Positions 44,361 to 52,113 of a stretch of 64,000 bases of DNA are shown here, piece by piece; positions within the stretch are counted from its first letter, which is position 1; each line of letters opens with the position of its first letter. The notes under the pieces were generated by a model that was given only the letters and a program-made list of their open reading frames with translations, did no database searches and was not told the DNA's origin. Origin of the DNA: Bradyrhizobium diazoefficiens. Its GTDB lineage: Bacteria > Pseudomonadota > Alphaproteobacteria > Rhizobiales > Xanthobacteraceae. The position numbers and the translations under genes are program-made. The stretch spans positions 843,265 to 907,264 of the forward strand of contig NZ_JAFCKW010000001.1 of NCBI RefSeq assembly GCF_018129965.1, given 5' to 3'.

Positions 44361-45389
44361 ATGATACCGGCCATGCCGTCAGGCGCCTCGACCCGCTCCC
44401 CCATGGATATCGAGTACACAAAACTGTCCTCGCCCAGCGTCTTCCTGGTGCGGATGCTGGTCTTTCTGGTGCTCTGCGCGCTGGTGGGCGTGGTGCTTTA
44501 CAAGCAGATCATCCAGGCCTTCTTCGCCAATCCCGGGCTCAACGCCCTGATCGGCGGGGTGCTGTTCATCGGCATCATCCTGGCGTTCCGACAGGTCATC
44601 CGGCTCTACCCCGAAGTCGCCTGGGTCAACAATTTCCGCATCGCCGATCCGGGCCTCGCGCCAGCCCGCCACCCCAAGCTGCTGGCGCCGATGGCGATGA
44701 TCCTCGGCGGCGAGCGCACCGGGCGGATGTCGATCACGCAGACCACCATGCGGCACCTGCTCGATTCGATCGCGACGCGCCTCGACGAAGCCCGCGACAT
44801 CTCCCGCTACATGACCGGGCTCCTTGTGTTCCTCGGCCTGCTCGGCACCTTCTGGGGCCTGATCGAGACGGTCGGCTCGGTCGGCAAGGTCATCGACGGC
44901 CTCAAGGTCGGCGGCGATTCCGGCGCGCTATTCGACACGCTGAAGGAAGGCCTCGCCGCCCCGCTCGGCGGCATGGGCATCTCGTTCTCGAGCTCGCTGT
45001 TCGGCCTCGCGGGATCGCTGATCCTCGGCTTCCTCGATTTGCAATCGAGCCAGGCCCAGAACCGCTTCTACACCGACCTCGAAGACTGGCTCGCCACCAC
45101 CGTGCGCGAATACGGCCATGGCGACGTGCCGGTCGCCTCCGGCGGCGGTGTCGCCAGCGGCGAGCTCCAGGCCGCGGTCGAACGCCTGCGCTCCGTGCTC
45201 GAGGAAGGCAGCGCCAGCCGCGGCACCACCGCGGCGATGGCGAGCCTCGCCGAAGCGATCCAGGCGCTGGTCTCGCACATGCGGACCGAGCAGCAGATGA
45301 TCCGCGAATGGGCCGACGGCCAGGGCGAGCAGAACCGCGAGATCCGCCGCCTGCTGGAACGCATCGCCCGCCAGCCCGAGAAGGGTTGA
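44361..45389 (+). CDS. MotA/TolQ/ExbB-like proton-channel protein
   Basis: A 342-residue inner-membrane protein with four predicted helices (about 27-47, 61-78, 152-173 and 203-224). The MotA/ExbB core sits in the last two: GLLGTFWGLIETVGSVG and PLGGMGISFSSSLFGLAGSL. A cytoplasmic tail of about 110 residues follows and is partly coiled-coil. With the OmpA-domain protein downstream it should form a proton-driven stator-like complex. Starts at 44361, 44373 (ATG) or 44403 are possible. The role is unknown; it is not a flagellar MotA by length, nor the TolQ of the Tol-Pal set. Confidence 0.88.
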   Translation: MIPAMPSGASTRSPMDIEYTKLSSPSVFLVRMLVFLVLCALVGVVLYKQIIQAFFANPGLNALIGGVLFIGIILAFRQVIRLYPEVAWVNNFRIADPGLAPARHPKLLAPMAMILGGERTGRMSITQTTMRHLLDSIATRLDEARDISRYMTGLLVFLGLLGTFWGLIETVGSVGKVIDGLKVGGDSGALFDTLKEGLAAPLGGMGISFSSSLFGLAGSLILGFLDLQSSQAQNRFYTDLEDWLATTVREYGHGDVPVASGGGVASGELQAAVERLRSVLEEGSASRGTTAAMASLAEAIQALVSHMRTEQQMIREWADGQGEQNREIRRLLERIARQPEKG

Positions 45390-45410
45390 CGACGGAGTAA
45401 AGGTTCGTGC

Positions 45411-45532
45411 CCCGGACGCGATGCAGCGCAAAGCGGTGCATCGCAGAGCCGGGGCCCAGAGAAACGAGATATGGATCCCGGCTCTGCGCAGCAGCGTTTC
45501 ACGCTGCAGCGCGTCCGGGACACGAGACATAA
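45411..45532. repeat. Palindromic repeat, GTCCCGGACGCG type (second copy)
   Basis: CCCCGGACGCGATGCAGCG opposes CGCTGCAGCGCGTCCGGGA, with inner inverted pieces. The same element is at 30291-30417 and 61641-61773. It separates two genes that probably encode one complex. Confidence 0.8.
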
Positions 45533-45547
45533 GAAGCGGAGAACCAA

Positions 45548-46576
45548 ATGGCTCTGGCGCGCGGCCGCCGCGGCGATACGTCCTTCAACTACTGGCCCGG
45601 CTTCGTCGACGCGCTGTCGACGCTGGTGCTGTCGATCGTGTTCCTGCTCTCGGTATTCCTGGTGGTGCAGTTCTTCCTGTCGCAGGAGGTCACCGGCAAG
45701 GACAAGGCGCTGGAGCAGCTCAATGCCAAGATCGCCCAGCTCAACGAGCTGCTGTCGCTGGAGAAGCTCGGCAAGCTCACGCTCGACGACCAGGTCTCGC
45801 AACTGAAGGCCGGCCTCGCCTCGGCCGAGAGCGAGCGCGATCGCATCAAGGGCCTCTATGACGGCCTGGCTGCCGCCGGCAACGACGCGCAGGGCAAGAC
45901 GTCCGAACTCGGCAAGGCGCTGGACTCCGAGAAGGCCGTCTCGGCCCGGGCGCTGGCGCAGATCGAGGTGCTGAACCAGCAGATCAGCGCGCTGCGCCGG
46001 CAATTGGCAGCGCTGGAAGAAGCATTGGACGCCAGCGAGAAGCGCGACAAGGAATCGCAGAACCGCATCGCCGATCTCGGCTCCCGCCTCAATGTCGCGC
46101 TGGCCCAGCGCGTGCAGGAATTGTCGCGCTATCGTTCCGAATTCTTCGGCCGCCTGCGCGCGATCCTCGGCAACCGGCCCGACATCCGCGTGGTCGGCGA
46201 TCGCTTCGTGTTCCAGTCCGAAGTGTTCTTCGATACCGGGCAGGCGGTGCTGCTGCCCGAGGGTCGCGCCGAGCTCGACACGGTCGCGAATGCACTGATC
46301 GAGCTCGACAAGAAGATTCCGAGCGAGATCGCCTGGGTGCTGCGTGTCGACGGCCACACCGACATACGCCCCGTCAGCGGACTGACCTTCAAGTCGAACT
46401 GGGACCTGTCCGCGGCGCGCGCGATCTCGGTGGTGCAATACCTGGTCTCGCTCGGCGTCCCCGCGCAGCGCCTCGTCGCTGCCGGCTTCGCCGAATTCCA
46501 GCCGCTCGACACCGCCAACACCGAAGAAGCCTACAAGCGCAACCGACGCATCGAGCTGAAACTGACGGAGCGATAG
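45548..46576 (+). CDS. OmpA/MotB-like peptidoglycan-binding stator protein
   Basis: A 342-residue protein with one N-terminal transmembrane helix (about 21-43: DALSTLVLSIVFLLSVFLVV) whose leading D21 sits where MotB and ExbD carry their proton-binding Asp. A long periplasmic coiled coil spans about 50-195, and the OmpA domain covers about 205-342 (FFDTGQAVLLPEG, VDGHTDIRPVSG, NWDLSAARAISVV). It should anchor the complex to peptidoglycan. It is paired with the upstream MotA/ExbB-like gene, with a palindromic repeat between them. The pairing resembles ZorA/ZorB, but no ZorC or ZorD follows. Confidence 0.9.
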   Translation: MALARGRRGDTSFNYWPGFVDALSTLVLSIVFLLSVFLVVQFFLSQEVTGKDKALEQLNAKIAQLNELLSLEKLGKLTLDDQVSQLKAGLASAESERDRIKGLYDGLAAAGNDAQGKTSELGKALDSEKAVSARALAQIEVLNQQISALRRQLAALEEALDASEKRDKESQNRIADLGSRLNVALAQRVQELSRYRSEFFGRLRAILGNRPDIRVVGDRFVFQSEVFFDTGQAVLLPEGRAELDTVANALIELDKKIPSEIAWVLRVDGHTDIRPVSGLTFKSNWDLSAARAISVVQYLVSLGVPAQRLVAAGFAEFQPLDTANTEEAYKRNRRIELKLTER

Positions 46577-46605
46577 TGGCGAGGGTCGCACGATACTCAC
46601 CCCGC

Positions 46606-46730
46606 CGTCATGGCCGGGCTTGTCCCGGCCATCCACGATCTTTGGTCAACGCTGATGGAAAGGCATGGATGCCCGGGCATAGGCGAGCGGAAGCGACGCC
46701 GTCCTTCGGACGGCTATGCCCGGGCATGAC
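46606..46730. repeat. Palindromic repeat, GTCATGGCCGGGC type
   Basis: CGTCATGGCCGGGCTTGTCC opposes ATGCCCGGGCATGACG across about 90 bp. Related to 32831-32908. Confidence 0.75.
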
Positions 46731-46742
46731 GACTTTCGAAAA

Positions 46743-47189
46743 ATGAGAACCTTCCACCTCCGCCGCTACCGCGCCGAAGACGAAGCCGCCGCGATCGAGC
46801 TCTGGCATCGCACCTGGCAGCAGGCCTATCCGCAGATCGACTTCGCGGCGCGACTCGCCTGGTGGCGCGAGCGCTGGCGCAAGGATCTGGTACCGAAGGC
46901 GTCCGTCGTCGTCGCCGAAGCGGATGGCGCCCTCACCGGCTTCGTCACCATCGACGGCGACGGCTATCTCGACCAGCTCGTGGTCGATCCGGATCATTGG
47001 GGTTCGGACACAGCCCGGCTGCTGGTGGATGAGGCGAAACGCCTGTCGCCATCCGGCATCATGCTGCTCGTCAACAAGGACAACAGCCGCGCCATTCGCT
47101 TCTACGAGCGCAATGGCTTTGCGCCCGCGGGGGACGACGTGAACCCGACCTCGGGCCGGCCGGTGCTGAAGATGATCTGGCGGGCGTGA
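46743..47189 (+). CDS. GNAT family N-acetyltransferase
   Basis: A 148-residue acetyltransferase fold protein. LRRYRAEDEAAAIELW starts the domain, LDQLVVDPDHWGSDTARLLV carries the acetyl-CoA loop region (V/I-x-P-x-x-W-G variant), and NNxxAIRFYERNGF is present as NSRAIRFYERNGFAP near the C-terminus. The acyl acceptor is unknown. The ATG at 46743 gives MRTFHLRRY; an earlier in-frame start lies within a repeat. It ends 38 bp before the ABC exporter gene that faces it from the other strand. Confidence 0.9.
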   Translation: MRTFHLRRYRAEDEAAAIELWHRTWQQAYPQIDFAARLAWWRERWRKDLVPKASVVVAEADGALTGFVTIDGDGYLDQLVVDPDHWGSDTARLLVDEAKRLSPSGIMLLVNKDNSRAIRFYERNGFAPAGDDVNPTSGRPVLKMIWRA

Positions 47190-47227
47190 CTGACGTCACG
47201 AACTCCCCCCATACCTCATCGAGCGCC

Positions 47228-49054
47228 TCACGCCCCCTCGAACTGCAACCGCGCCAGCCGCGCATAAAGTCCATTCGCAGCGACGAGTTCGGCATGCGTG
47301 CCCTGCTCGACGATCCGGCCCTGGTCCATCACCAGGATGCGGTCGCAGGAGAGCACCGTGGCGAGGCGGTGTGCGATCACCAGCGTGGTGCGGTGGCGCA
47401 TCAGCTCTTCCAATGCGGTCTGAACCAGCGTCTCGCTTTCGGCATCGAGCGCGGAGGTGGCTTCATCGAGCAGCAGCAGCGGCGCATCGCGCAGGATGGC
47501 CCGGGCGATCGCAATACGCTGGCGCTGGCCGCCGGACAGCGTCACGCCGCGTTCGCCGAGCGGGGTCTCGAAGCCTTCGGGCAGGCGGCGGATGAACTCG
47601 GCGGCATGCGCGAGCTCCGCGGCACGCTCGACCTCGGCGTCGGTCGCATCGGGACGGCCGAAGCGGATGTTGTCGCGGGCGCTCGCGGCGAACACGTTGG
47701 ATTCCTGCGGTACCAGCGCGATGCGGGAGCGGACATCGCGCGGATCTGCGGACCTGACCGGCATGCCGTCGAGCGAGATCGCGCCGCCACGCGGATCGTA
47801 GAAGCGCAAGAGCAGATGAAACACCGTGCTCTTGCCGGCGCCGGACGGGCCGACGATCGCGACCTTTTCGCCGGGACGCACGCTGAACGACACGTCGTCG
47901 AGCACATTGACGTCGGGCCGCGCCGGATAGAAGAAGCTGACGCGGTCGAACCCGACCTCGCCCCGTGCCGGCACCGGCAGCGCGCGCGGCGACGCCGGCG
48001 CTGCGATCTCGGGCTTGACGCGCAAGATCTCGAACAGGCGCTCGGCGGCGCCGGAGGCGGCCGAGACTTCGCCCCAGACCTCGCTGAGCTGGCCGAGGCC
48101 GGCCGCGGCAAAGGCGGCATAGAGCACGAACTGGCCGAGCCGGCCCGGCGTGATGGCGCCGCTCAGCACGTCATGCGAGCCGATCCAGAGGATGGCGACC
48201 ACGCTCGCGAATACGATGAAGATGATGATGGCCGTGAGCACCGCGCGGGCCTGCGTCGACGTCCGCGCCGCCTCGTAGGCCTGCTCGACCTCGCTGCCGA
48301 AACGCTTTTCGGCGAGCGCCTCGCTGGTATAGGCCTGCACGGTGCGGATCGCACCCACCAGCTCGCCGGCGTAGGCCGAAGCTTCCGCCAGCGTGTCCTG
48401 CGCATTGCGCGACAGACGCCGCACCCAGCGCCCGAAGGCCACCAGCGGCAGTACGATCAGGGGAATGGCGAGCAGCACGAAGCCCGACAGCTTGGGGCTG
48501 GTGATCACCATCATCGTCGCCGCGCCGACGAACATCATCAGATTGCGCAGCGCGATCGAAACGGAGGCGCCGACGGCGGATTTGAGCTGCGTGGTGTCGG
48601 CGGTGAGCCGCGAGATCAGCTCGCCGCTGCGCGCGGCATCGAAGAAGGCCGGGGAGAGCGAAAGCAGATGAGCGAAGACGTCGCGCCTGAGGTCGGCAAC
48701 GATGCGCTCGCCGATCGTCATCACGAGGTAGTAGCGCGCAGAGCTCGCCAGCGCGAGCACCGCAACCACGGCGATCATGACGGAGAAATAACTGTTGATC
48801 AGTTCGATGCCTTCCGGCGTCAGGCCGAAATCGATCATCCGGCGCACCGCGACCGGCACCAGCAGCGTCGTCAGCGCGGCGATGGTCAGCGCGACAAAGG
48901 CCAGCACCGCCCGGCCGCGATAGCGGGCGACATAGGGGGCCAGCGCGACCAGCGGCCGCAACTTCGCGCGGCTCTTCGCCGGCTGCTCGATCAGTTCGGC
49001 TTCGATCGACGAGGCTTCTGCGGGCGCGGCTTCAAGCCGTTCTACTGCGCTCAT
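47228..49054 (-). CDS. ABC exporter, fused permease and ATPase (MsbA/ABCB-like)
   Basis: A 608-residue half-transporter that forms a homodimer. Residues about 30-330 contain six membrane helices, and 360-600 form the ATPase domain with Walker A (GPSGAGKST), signature [14 protein letters not shown] and Walker [20 protein letters not shown]-like Q-loop [13 protein letters not shown] and an H-loop IAHRLATV are present. Family members flip lipids or export drugs and peptides; the substrate here is unknown. It is divergent from rpmE across a 201-bp gap. Confidence 0.95.
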   Translation of the reverse strand: MSAVERLEAAPAEASSIEAELIEQPAKSRAKLRPLVALAPYVARYRGRAVLAFVALTIAALTTLLVPVAVRRMIDFGLTPEGIELINSYFSVMIAVVAVLALASSARYYLVMTIGERIVADLRRDVFAHLLSLSPAFFDAARSGELISRLTADTTQLKSAVGASVSIALRNLMMFVGAATMMVITSPKLSGFVLLAIPLIVLPLVAFGRWVRRLSRNAQDTLAEASAYAGELVGAIRTVQAYTSEALAEKRFGSEVEQAYEAARTSTQARAVLTAIIIFIVFASVVAILWIGSHDVLSGAITPGRLGQFVLYAAFAAAGLGQLSEVWGEVSAASGAAERLFEILRVKPEIAAPASPRALPVPARGEVGFDRVSFFYPARPDVNVLDDVSFSVRPGEKVAIVGPSGAGKSTVFHLLLRFYDPRGGAISLDGMPVRSADPRDVRSRIALVPQESNVFAASARDNIRFGRPDATDAEVERAAELAHAAEFIRRLPEGFETPLGERGVTLSGGQRQRIAIARAILRDAPLLLLDEATSALDAESETLVQTALEELMRHRTTLVIAHRLATVLSCDRILVMDQGRIVEQGTHAELVAANGLYARLARLQFEGA

Positions 49055-49164
49055 TGGAATCCGACCAAAAAGGAGACATGGACTTCACATAGGGCGGTGC
49101 GGGGGGAGTGGCAAATCCGGGATGTCCCTGAGGCGACGCCCGGTTCTCCTGTTCCACCAATGGC

Positions 49165-49193
49165 TTGTTTTGAGGGGGATGGTGGGGTATAGA
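49165..49193 (+). promoter_or_regulatory. Promoter of rpmE
   Basis: TTGTTT (49165-49170) and TATAGA (49188-49193) are separated by exactly 17 bp, upstream of rpmE by 62 bp. This is the best housekeeping promoter match I find in the window. Confidence 0.6.
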
Positions 49194-49255
49194 GCGCCCA
49201 AATCCGTCATCGACATCACTCAAGCGAGCGGCGCCGGTCGCCCCTAGGAATTGCC

Positions 49256-49483
49256 ATGAAAGCCGAAATTCATCCGGATTATCATACGATTAAGGTCGTG
49301 ATGACCGACGGGACCGAGTACCTGACCCGCTCCACCTGGGGCAAGGAAGGCGATACGCTGAACCTCGATATCGACCCGAAGTCGCACCCGGCCTGGACCG
49401 GCGGCAACGCCCAGATGCTGGATCGCGGCGGCCGCGTCTCCCGGTTCCAGAAGAAGTTTTCGGGCTTCCTCAAAAAGGATTGA
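49256..49483 (+). CDS. rpmE: 50S ribosomal protein bL31
   Basis: A 75-residue large-subunit ribosomal protein. [19 protein letters not shown] and [19 protein letters not shown] are diagnostic. It lacks the CxxC zinc motif, so it is the zinc-independent (C-) form with the longer bL31 body. A strong promoter lies upstream and a clear terminator just downstream, so it is a single-gene transcript. Confidence 0.97.
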   Translation: MKAEIHPDYHTIKVVMTDGTEYLTRSTWGKEGDTLNLDIDPKSHPAWTGGNAQMLDRGGRVSRFQKKFSGFLKKD

Positions 49484-49506
49484 TCCGGCCCCCGAGGCTG
49501 GAACGC

Positions 49507-49537
49507 AAAACGCCCCCGGCAGACCGGGGGCGTTTTT
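49507..49537 (+). terminator. Rho-independent terminator of rpmE
   Basis: Arms AAAACGCCCCCGG (49507-49519) and CCGGGGGCGTTTT (49524-49536) form a 13-bp stem with loop CAGA and a run of Ts to 49537. It lies 24 bp after the stop codon. Confidence 0.92.
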
Positions 49538-49551
49538 GTTTGGGGAAATCT

Positions 49552-49646
49552 GTAGGGTGGGCAAAGCGAAGCGTGCCCACCGCTTTTGTCATGATACCGA
49601 AGGACTGATGGTGGGCACGGCGCTGCGCGCCTTTGCGCACCCTACG
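49552..49646. repeat. Palindromic repeat pair, TAGGGTGGGC type (second copy)
   Basis: TAGGGTGGGC at the left and GCGCACCCTA at the right, with inner GCGTGCCCACCGC and GGTGGGCACGG. Matches 24131-24223 in layout. Confidence 0.85.
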
Positions 49647-49693
49647 GCACTCGACGAAGAGGCGAGCGCCCCAGGGTGACGGATCGAAATCGA

Positions 49694-50203
49694 TTACCGC
49701 TCGAACGCAGCCTTCAGCGCGTTGAGGTGCGGCACCAGCGGGTTGCCGATCGCAGGTAGTTCGGCCGGCGGGGTGTGGATGGTGGTATCCAGACGCCGCA
49801 CGCGGGTCTGCAGGCTCATCGACCGATGGATCAGGTCCTGCAACTGCGCGGGCAGCTTCTCGATGGTATCGCTCGGACCGGGGTCGGCGGCCGAAAGCTT
49901 GACCTTGGTCTTCTCGCGATTGGCCTGGCCAAGCGTCATCTCGCCTTCCTTCACCGCGCGGTGCAGCAGCAGCCACGAAGCGAGCTGCATCAGGCGGGTG
50001 GTGAGGCGCATGCTCTCGGTCGCATAGGTGAGGCTGACGGCGCGGTCGAGCGCCTTGGCCTCGGTGCGACCGGCGCCGTCGAGATAGGCCGCGGTCTCCT
50101 CGACCAGGTCCATGCCCTCGCGGAACAGGACGCCGAACGCCGCAGAATTGGTGAACCGCTCACTGAGTTGAACGAGAGCGCCTTCGGCCTGCAAACGTTC
50201 CAT
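49694..50203 (-). CDS. rcdA: DUF1465 protein, RcdA (regulator of CtrA degradation) homologue
   Basis: A 169-residue all-helical protein of DUF1465, the family of Caulobacter RcdA. There RcdA acts with CpdR and PopA as an adaptor that brings CtrA to the ClpXP protease at the cell-cycle transition. MSLQTRVRRLDT and YATESMRLTTRLMQLASWLL are visible family-like helices. The gene starts with ATG at 50203, and the minus strand across the start reads TTAACCAT, a CtrA half-site-like match. It stands alone. Function is inferred from family only. Confidence 0.85.
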   Translation of the reverse strand: MERLQAEGALVQLSERFTNSAAFGVLFREGMDLVEETAAYLDGAGRTEAKALDRAVSLTYATESMRLTTRLMQLASWLLLHRAVKEGEMTLGQANREKTKVKLSAADPGPSDTIEKLPAQLQDLIHRSMSLQTRVRRLDTTIHTPPAELPAIGNPLVPHLNALKAAFER

Positions 50204-50209
50204 GGTTAA
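50202..50209 (-). promoter_or_regulatory. CtrA half-site-like TTAACCAT at the rcdA start
   Basis: The minus strand reads TTAACCAT with the terminal AT belonging to the start codon of the RcdA homologue. A bound regulator here would more likely block than aid transcription. It may be chance. Confidence 0.25.
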
Positions 50210-50360
50210 CGCCCCTTACGCAACTGTTTACCCATCCGGCTTGGCGCCGGGCTTATGATGAACAAATCATTGCGCGGGCCGGACCCTGAGTCCAGCGGCA
50301 AGCGCGGATATGGTTTCCGCGGGTCTTTCCCAGGAATTCAACCGGAGGAAGCAAAAAAGA

Positions 50361-50384
50361 GCCGCCGGAAAACCGGCGGCTTTT
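50361..50384. terminator. Hairpin terminator in the rcdA-DUF1192 gap
   Basis: GCCGCCGG (50361-50368) and CCGGCGGC (50373-50380) pair perfectly around AAAA, followed by TTTT; on the left the sequence AAAAAAGA gives T-rich sequence on the other strand, so it could work both ways. No annotated gene ends at it on either side. Confidence 0.7.
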
Positions 50385-50582
50385 AAAGTTGATAACAGGG
50401 AGGCGTCAAACAGAGTGGACAGGAGCCACTCGGTGTCCAAACGAGGACAGTTCCAAGTCATAAAGCGAAAAGCTTAATTGCGAGTAAACGAACGGTTTTT
50501 TTGAGGGTTCGTTAGCCATGTCGGTCAGTGGCCGAGGGGAACTCTCCGCTTCGGTCTTCCGGAGTGCCTCGGAACAAGCTCC

Positions 50583-50612
50583 GTCATGCCCGGGCTTGTC
50601 CCGGCCATGACG
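50583..50612. repeat. Single-arm GTCATGCCCGGGC repeat
   Basis: CGTCATGCCCGGGCTTGTCC continues to CCGGCCATGACG. It is a compact copy of the repeat at 32831-32908 without the spacer. Confidence 0.7.
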
Positions 50613-50642
50613 GCGCGGAGGCAATCTCGCGCTGCCAATCCT

Positions 50643-50834
50643 CTACGACTTGAACACGCTGTTCGCCGCATCGCGCGAGGCGCGCTTTTTGGTGGCGGCT
50701 TCTTCCAGCCTTGTTATCTCGGACTGGAGCAGGGTGACGCGCTCGGCCAGTTCCTCCACGGACAACAGTGAGAGATCCTGTCCGATGTCATGGGTGATCT
50801 TCCTGCGCGGGCGGTCGTCGTCTTCGATCGGCAT
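50643..50834 (-). CDS. DUF1192 family small protein
   Basis: A 63-residue acidic-then-helical protein. MPIEDDDRPRRKITHDIGQD and LSLLSVEELAERVTLLQSEI are the family pattern, ending in a short coiled coil with KKRASRDAANSVF. It is common in rhizobia-like bacteria and has no known function. The ATG at 50834 has GGGAGG upstream; a longer in-frame frame has no family match. It is divergent from the quinone oxidoreductase gene. Confidence 0.85.
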   Translation of the reverse strand: MPIEDDDRPRRKITHDIGQDLSLLSVEELAERVTLLQSEITRLEEAATKKRASRDAANSVFKS

Positions 50835-50935
50835 CCTCGTTCCTCCCTGCATGCGCTGAAGCGGTTGCCAGCGTCGACCCCGCTGGCTAAGCAAAGGCCT
50901 CGTTCCATTCCCGCACCTTTGCTCAAGGACACATC

Positions 50936-51934
50936 ATGGACAAGCTGCCCGCGCAAATGACCGTGGTCGCCATCTCCAAGCCCGGCGGACCGGAGGTGCT
51001 GGTGCCGGAACAGCGGGCGTTGCCGCAACCCGGCCCCGACGAGATCCTGGTCAAGGTGCAGGCCGCCGGCGTCAACCGGCCCGACGTGGCGCAGCGCTCC
51101 GGCGCCTATCCACCGCCGCCCGGCGCCAGCGACCTGCCCGGGCTCGAGATCGCGGGCGAGGTGGTCGCGGTCGGCAGCAACGCGAGGCGACACAAGATCG
51201 GCGACAAGGTGATGTCGCTCGTCGCCGGCGGCGGCTATGCGCAGTACTGCATCGCCCAGGACGCCCAGGCGATGAGCGTGCCGCCGGCGCTGTCGATCAA
51301 GGAAGCCGGCGCGCTGCCGGAAACCCTGATGACGGTCTGGCACAATTTGTTCGAGCGCGGCGGCCTGAAGGCCGGCGAGACGCTGCTGATCCATGGCGGC
51401 TCCTCCGGCATCGGCACCATGGCGATCCAGCTCGCCAAGGCGTTCGGCGCCAAGGTGTTCGTCACGGTGGGATCGCAGGACAAGATCGATGCCTGCCTCA
51501 AGCTGGGTGCCGACCGCGCCATCAACTACAAGACCGAGGACTTCGTCGCCGTGGTCAAGGCGGAGACCGGCAATGCCGGCGTCAACCTGATCCTCGACAT
51601 GGTCGCGGGCGAATATGTCGACCGCAACTATGACGCGGCCGCCGTCGACGGCCGCATCGTCCAGATCGCGACGCTCAATGGCCCCAAGGTCACCGTCAAC
51701 ATCGCCAAGGTGATGGTGAAGCGCCTCACCCATACCGGATCGACGCTGCGCCCCCGCAGCAATGCCGACAAGGCGGCGATGGTGGCCGCGATCGAGGCCA
51801 AAGTGATGCCGCTGCTGCGCGAAGGCCGGGTCAAACCGCTGATGGACAGCTCTTTCCCGCTGGAAAAGGCATCCGAGGCGCACCGGCGCATGGAAACGTC
51901 CGCACATATTGGCAAAATTGTGTTGGAGGTGTAG
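50936..51934 (+). CDS. Zinc-independent NAD(P)H quinone oxidoreductase (MDR superfamily, PIG3-like)
   Basis: A 332-residue medium-chain dehydrogenase/reductase. GVNRPDVAQRSGAYPPPPG and LPGLEIAGEVVAVG form the catalytic domain, and LLIHGGSSGIGTMAIQLAKAFG binds NADPH. The zinc ligands of alcohol dehydrogenases are missing, as in PIG3-like quinone reductases. It likely reduces quinones or other electrophiles. ATG at 50936 follows a AAGGAC ribosome site. Confidence 0.92.
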   Translation: MDKLPAQMTVVAISKPGGPEVLVPEQRALPQPGPDEILVKVQAAGVNRPDVAQRSGAYPPPPGASDLPGLEIAGEVVAVGSNARRHKIGDKVMSLVAGGGYAQYCIAQDAQAMSVPPALSIKEAGALPETLMTVWHNLFERGGLKAGETLLIHGGSSGIGTMAIQLAKAFGAKVFVTVGSQDKIDACLKLGADRAINYKTEDFVAVVKAETGNAGVNLILDMVAGEYVDRNYDAAAVDGRIVQIATLNGPKVTVNIAKVMVKRLTHTGSTLRPRSNADKAAMVAAIEAKVMPLLREGRVKPLMDSSFPLEKASEAHRRMETSAHIGKIVLEV

Positions 51935-52113
51935 GCCGCTGGCCTATTCCGGCCAGGCGGAAACCCTTTGATTTTCCACGCTTTCGTGGCATCTATCGCG
52001 ACGCGCCGAACCTCTTTGTCCGGTCTCAATTCGCCACTCCGTGCCAGCCTTGCGTACCAACCTTGCGCACCAGACTTGCACACGAAGTTTGCGTCGAACG
52101 CGGAGAACTGACC

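Larger units (their letters stand above)
50204..50642. other. Intergenic region with hairpin terminator, no confirmed gene
   Basis: This 439-bp gap holds a clean terminator-like hairpin (50361-50384), a weaker AACGAAC / GTTCGTT inverted pair (50487-50513) and a single-arm repeat (50583-50612). A plus-strand small RNA ending at the terminator is possible. Short frames of about 43 codons (from 50254, plus) and 37 codons (50519 to 50406, minus) exist but have no clear ribosome site. Confidence 0.5.

Noticed and set aside
44361..46576. A Zorya defence system (ZorA/ZorB-like genes)
   Set aside because: The two genes resemble ZorA and ZorB in fold, but no ZorC, ZorD or ZorE follows and the MotA-like protein lacks the very long tail of ZorA.
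50254..50384. A 43-codon plus-strand frame starting MNKSLRGPD
   Set aside because: It has no ribosome site, runs into the terminator hairpin and has composition unlike nearby proteins.
50406..50519. A 37-codon minus-strand frame starting MANEPSKKPF
   Set aside because: There is no clear ribosome site and it overlaps an inverted repeat; it could be real only if conserved in relatives.
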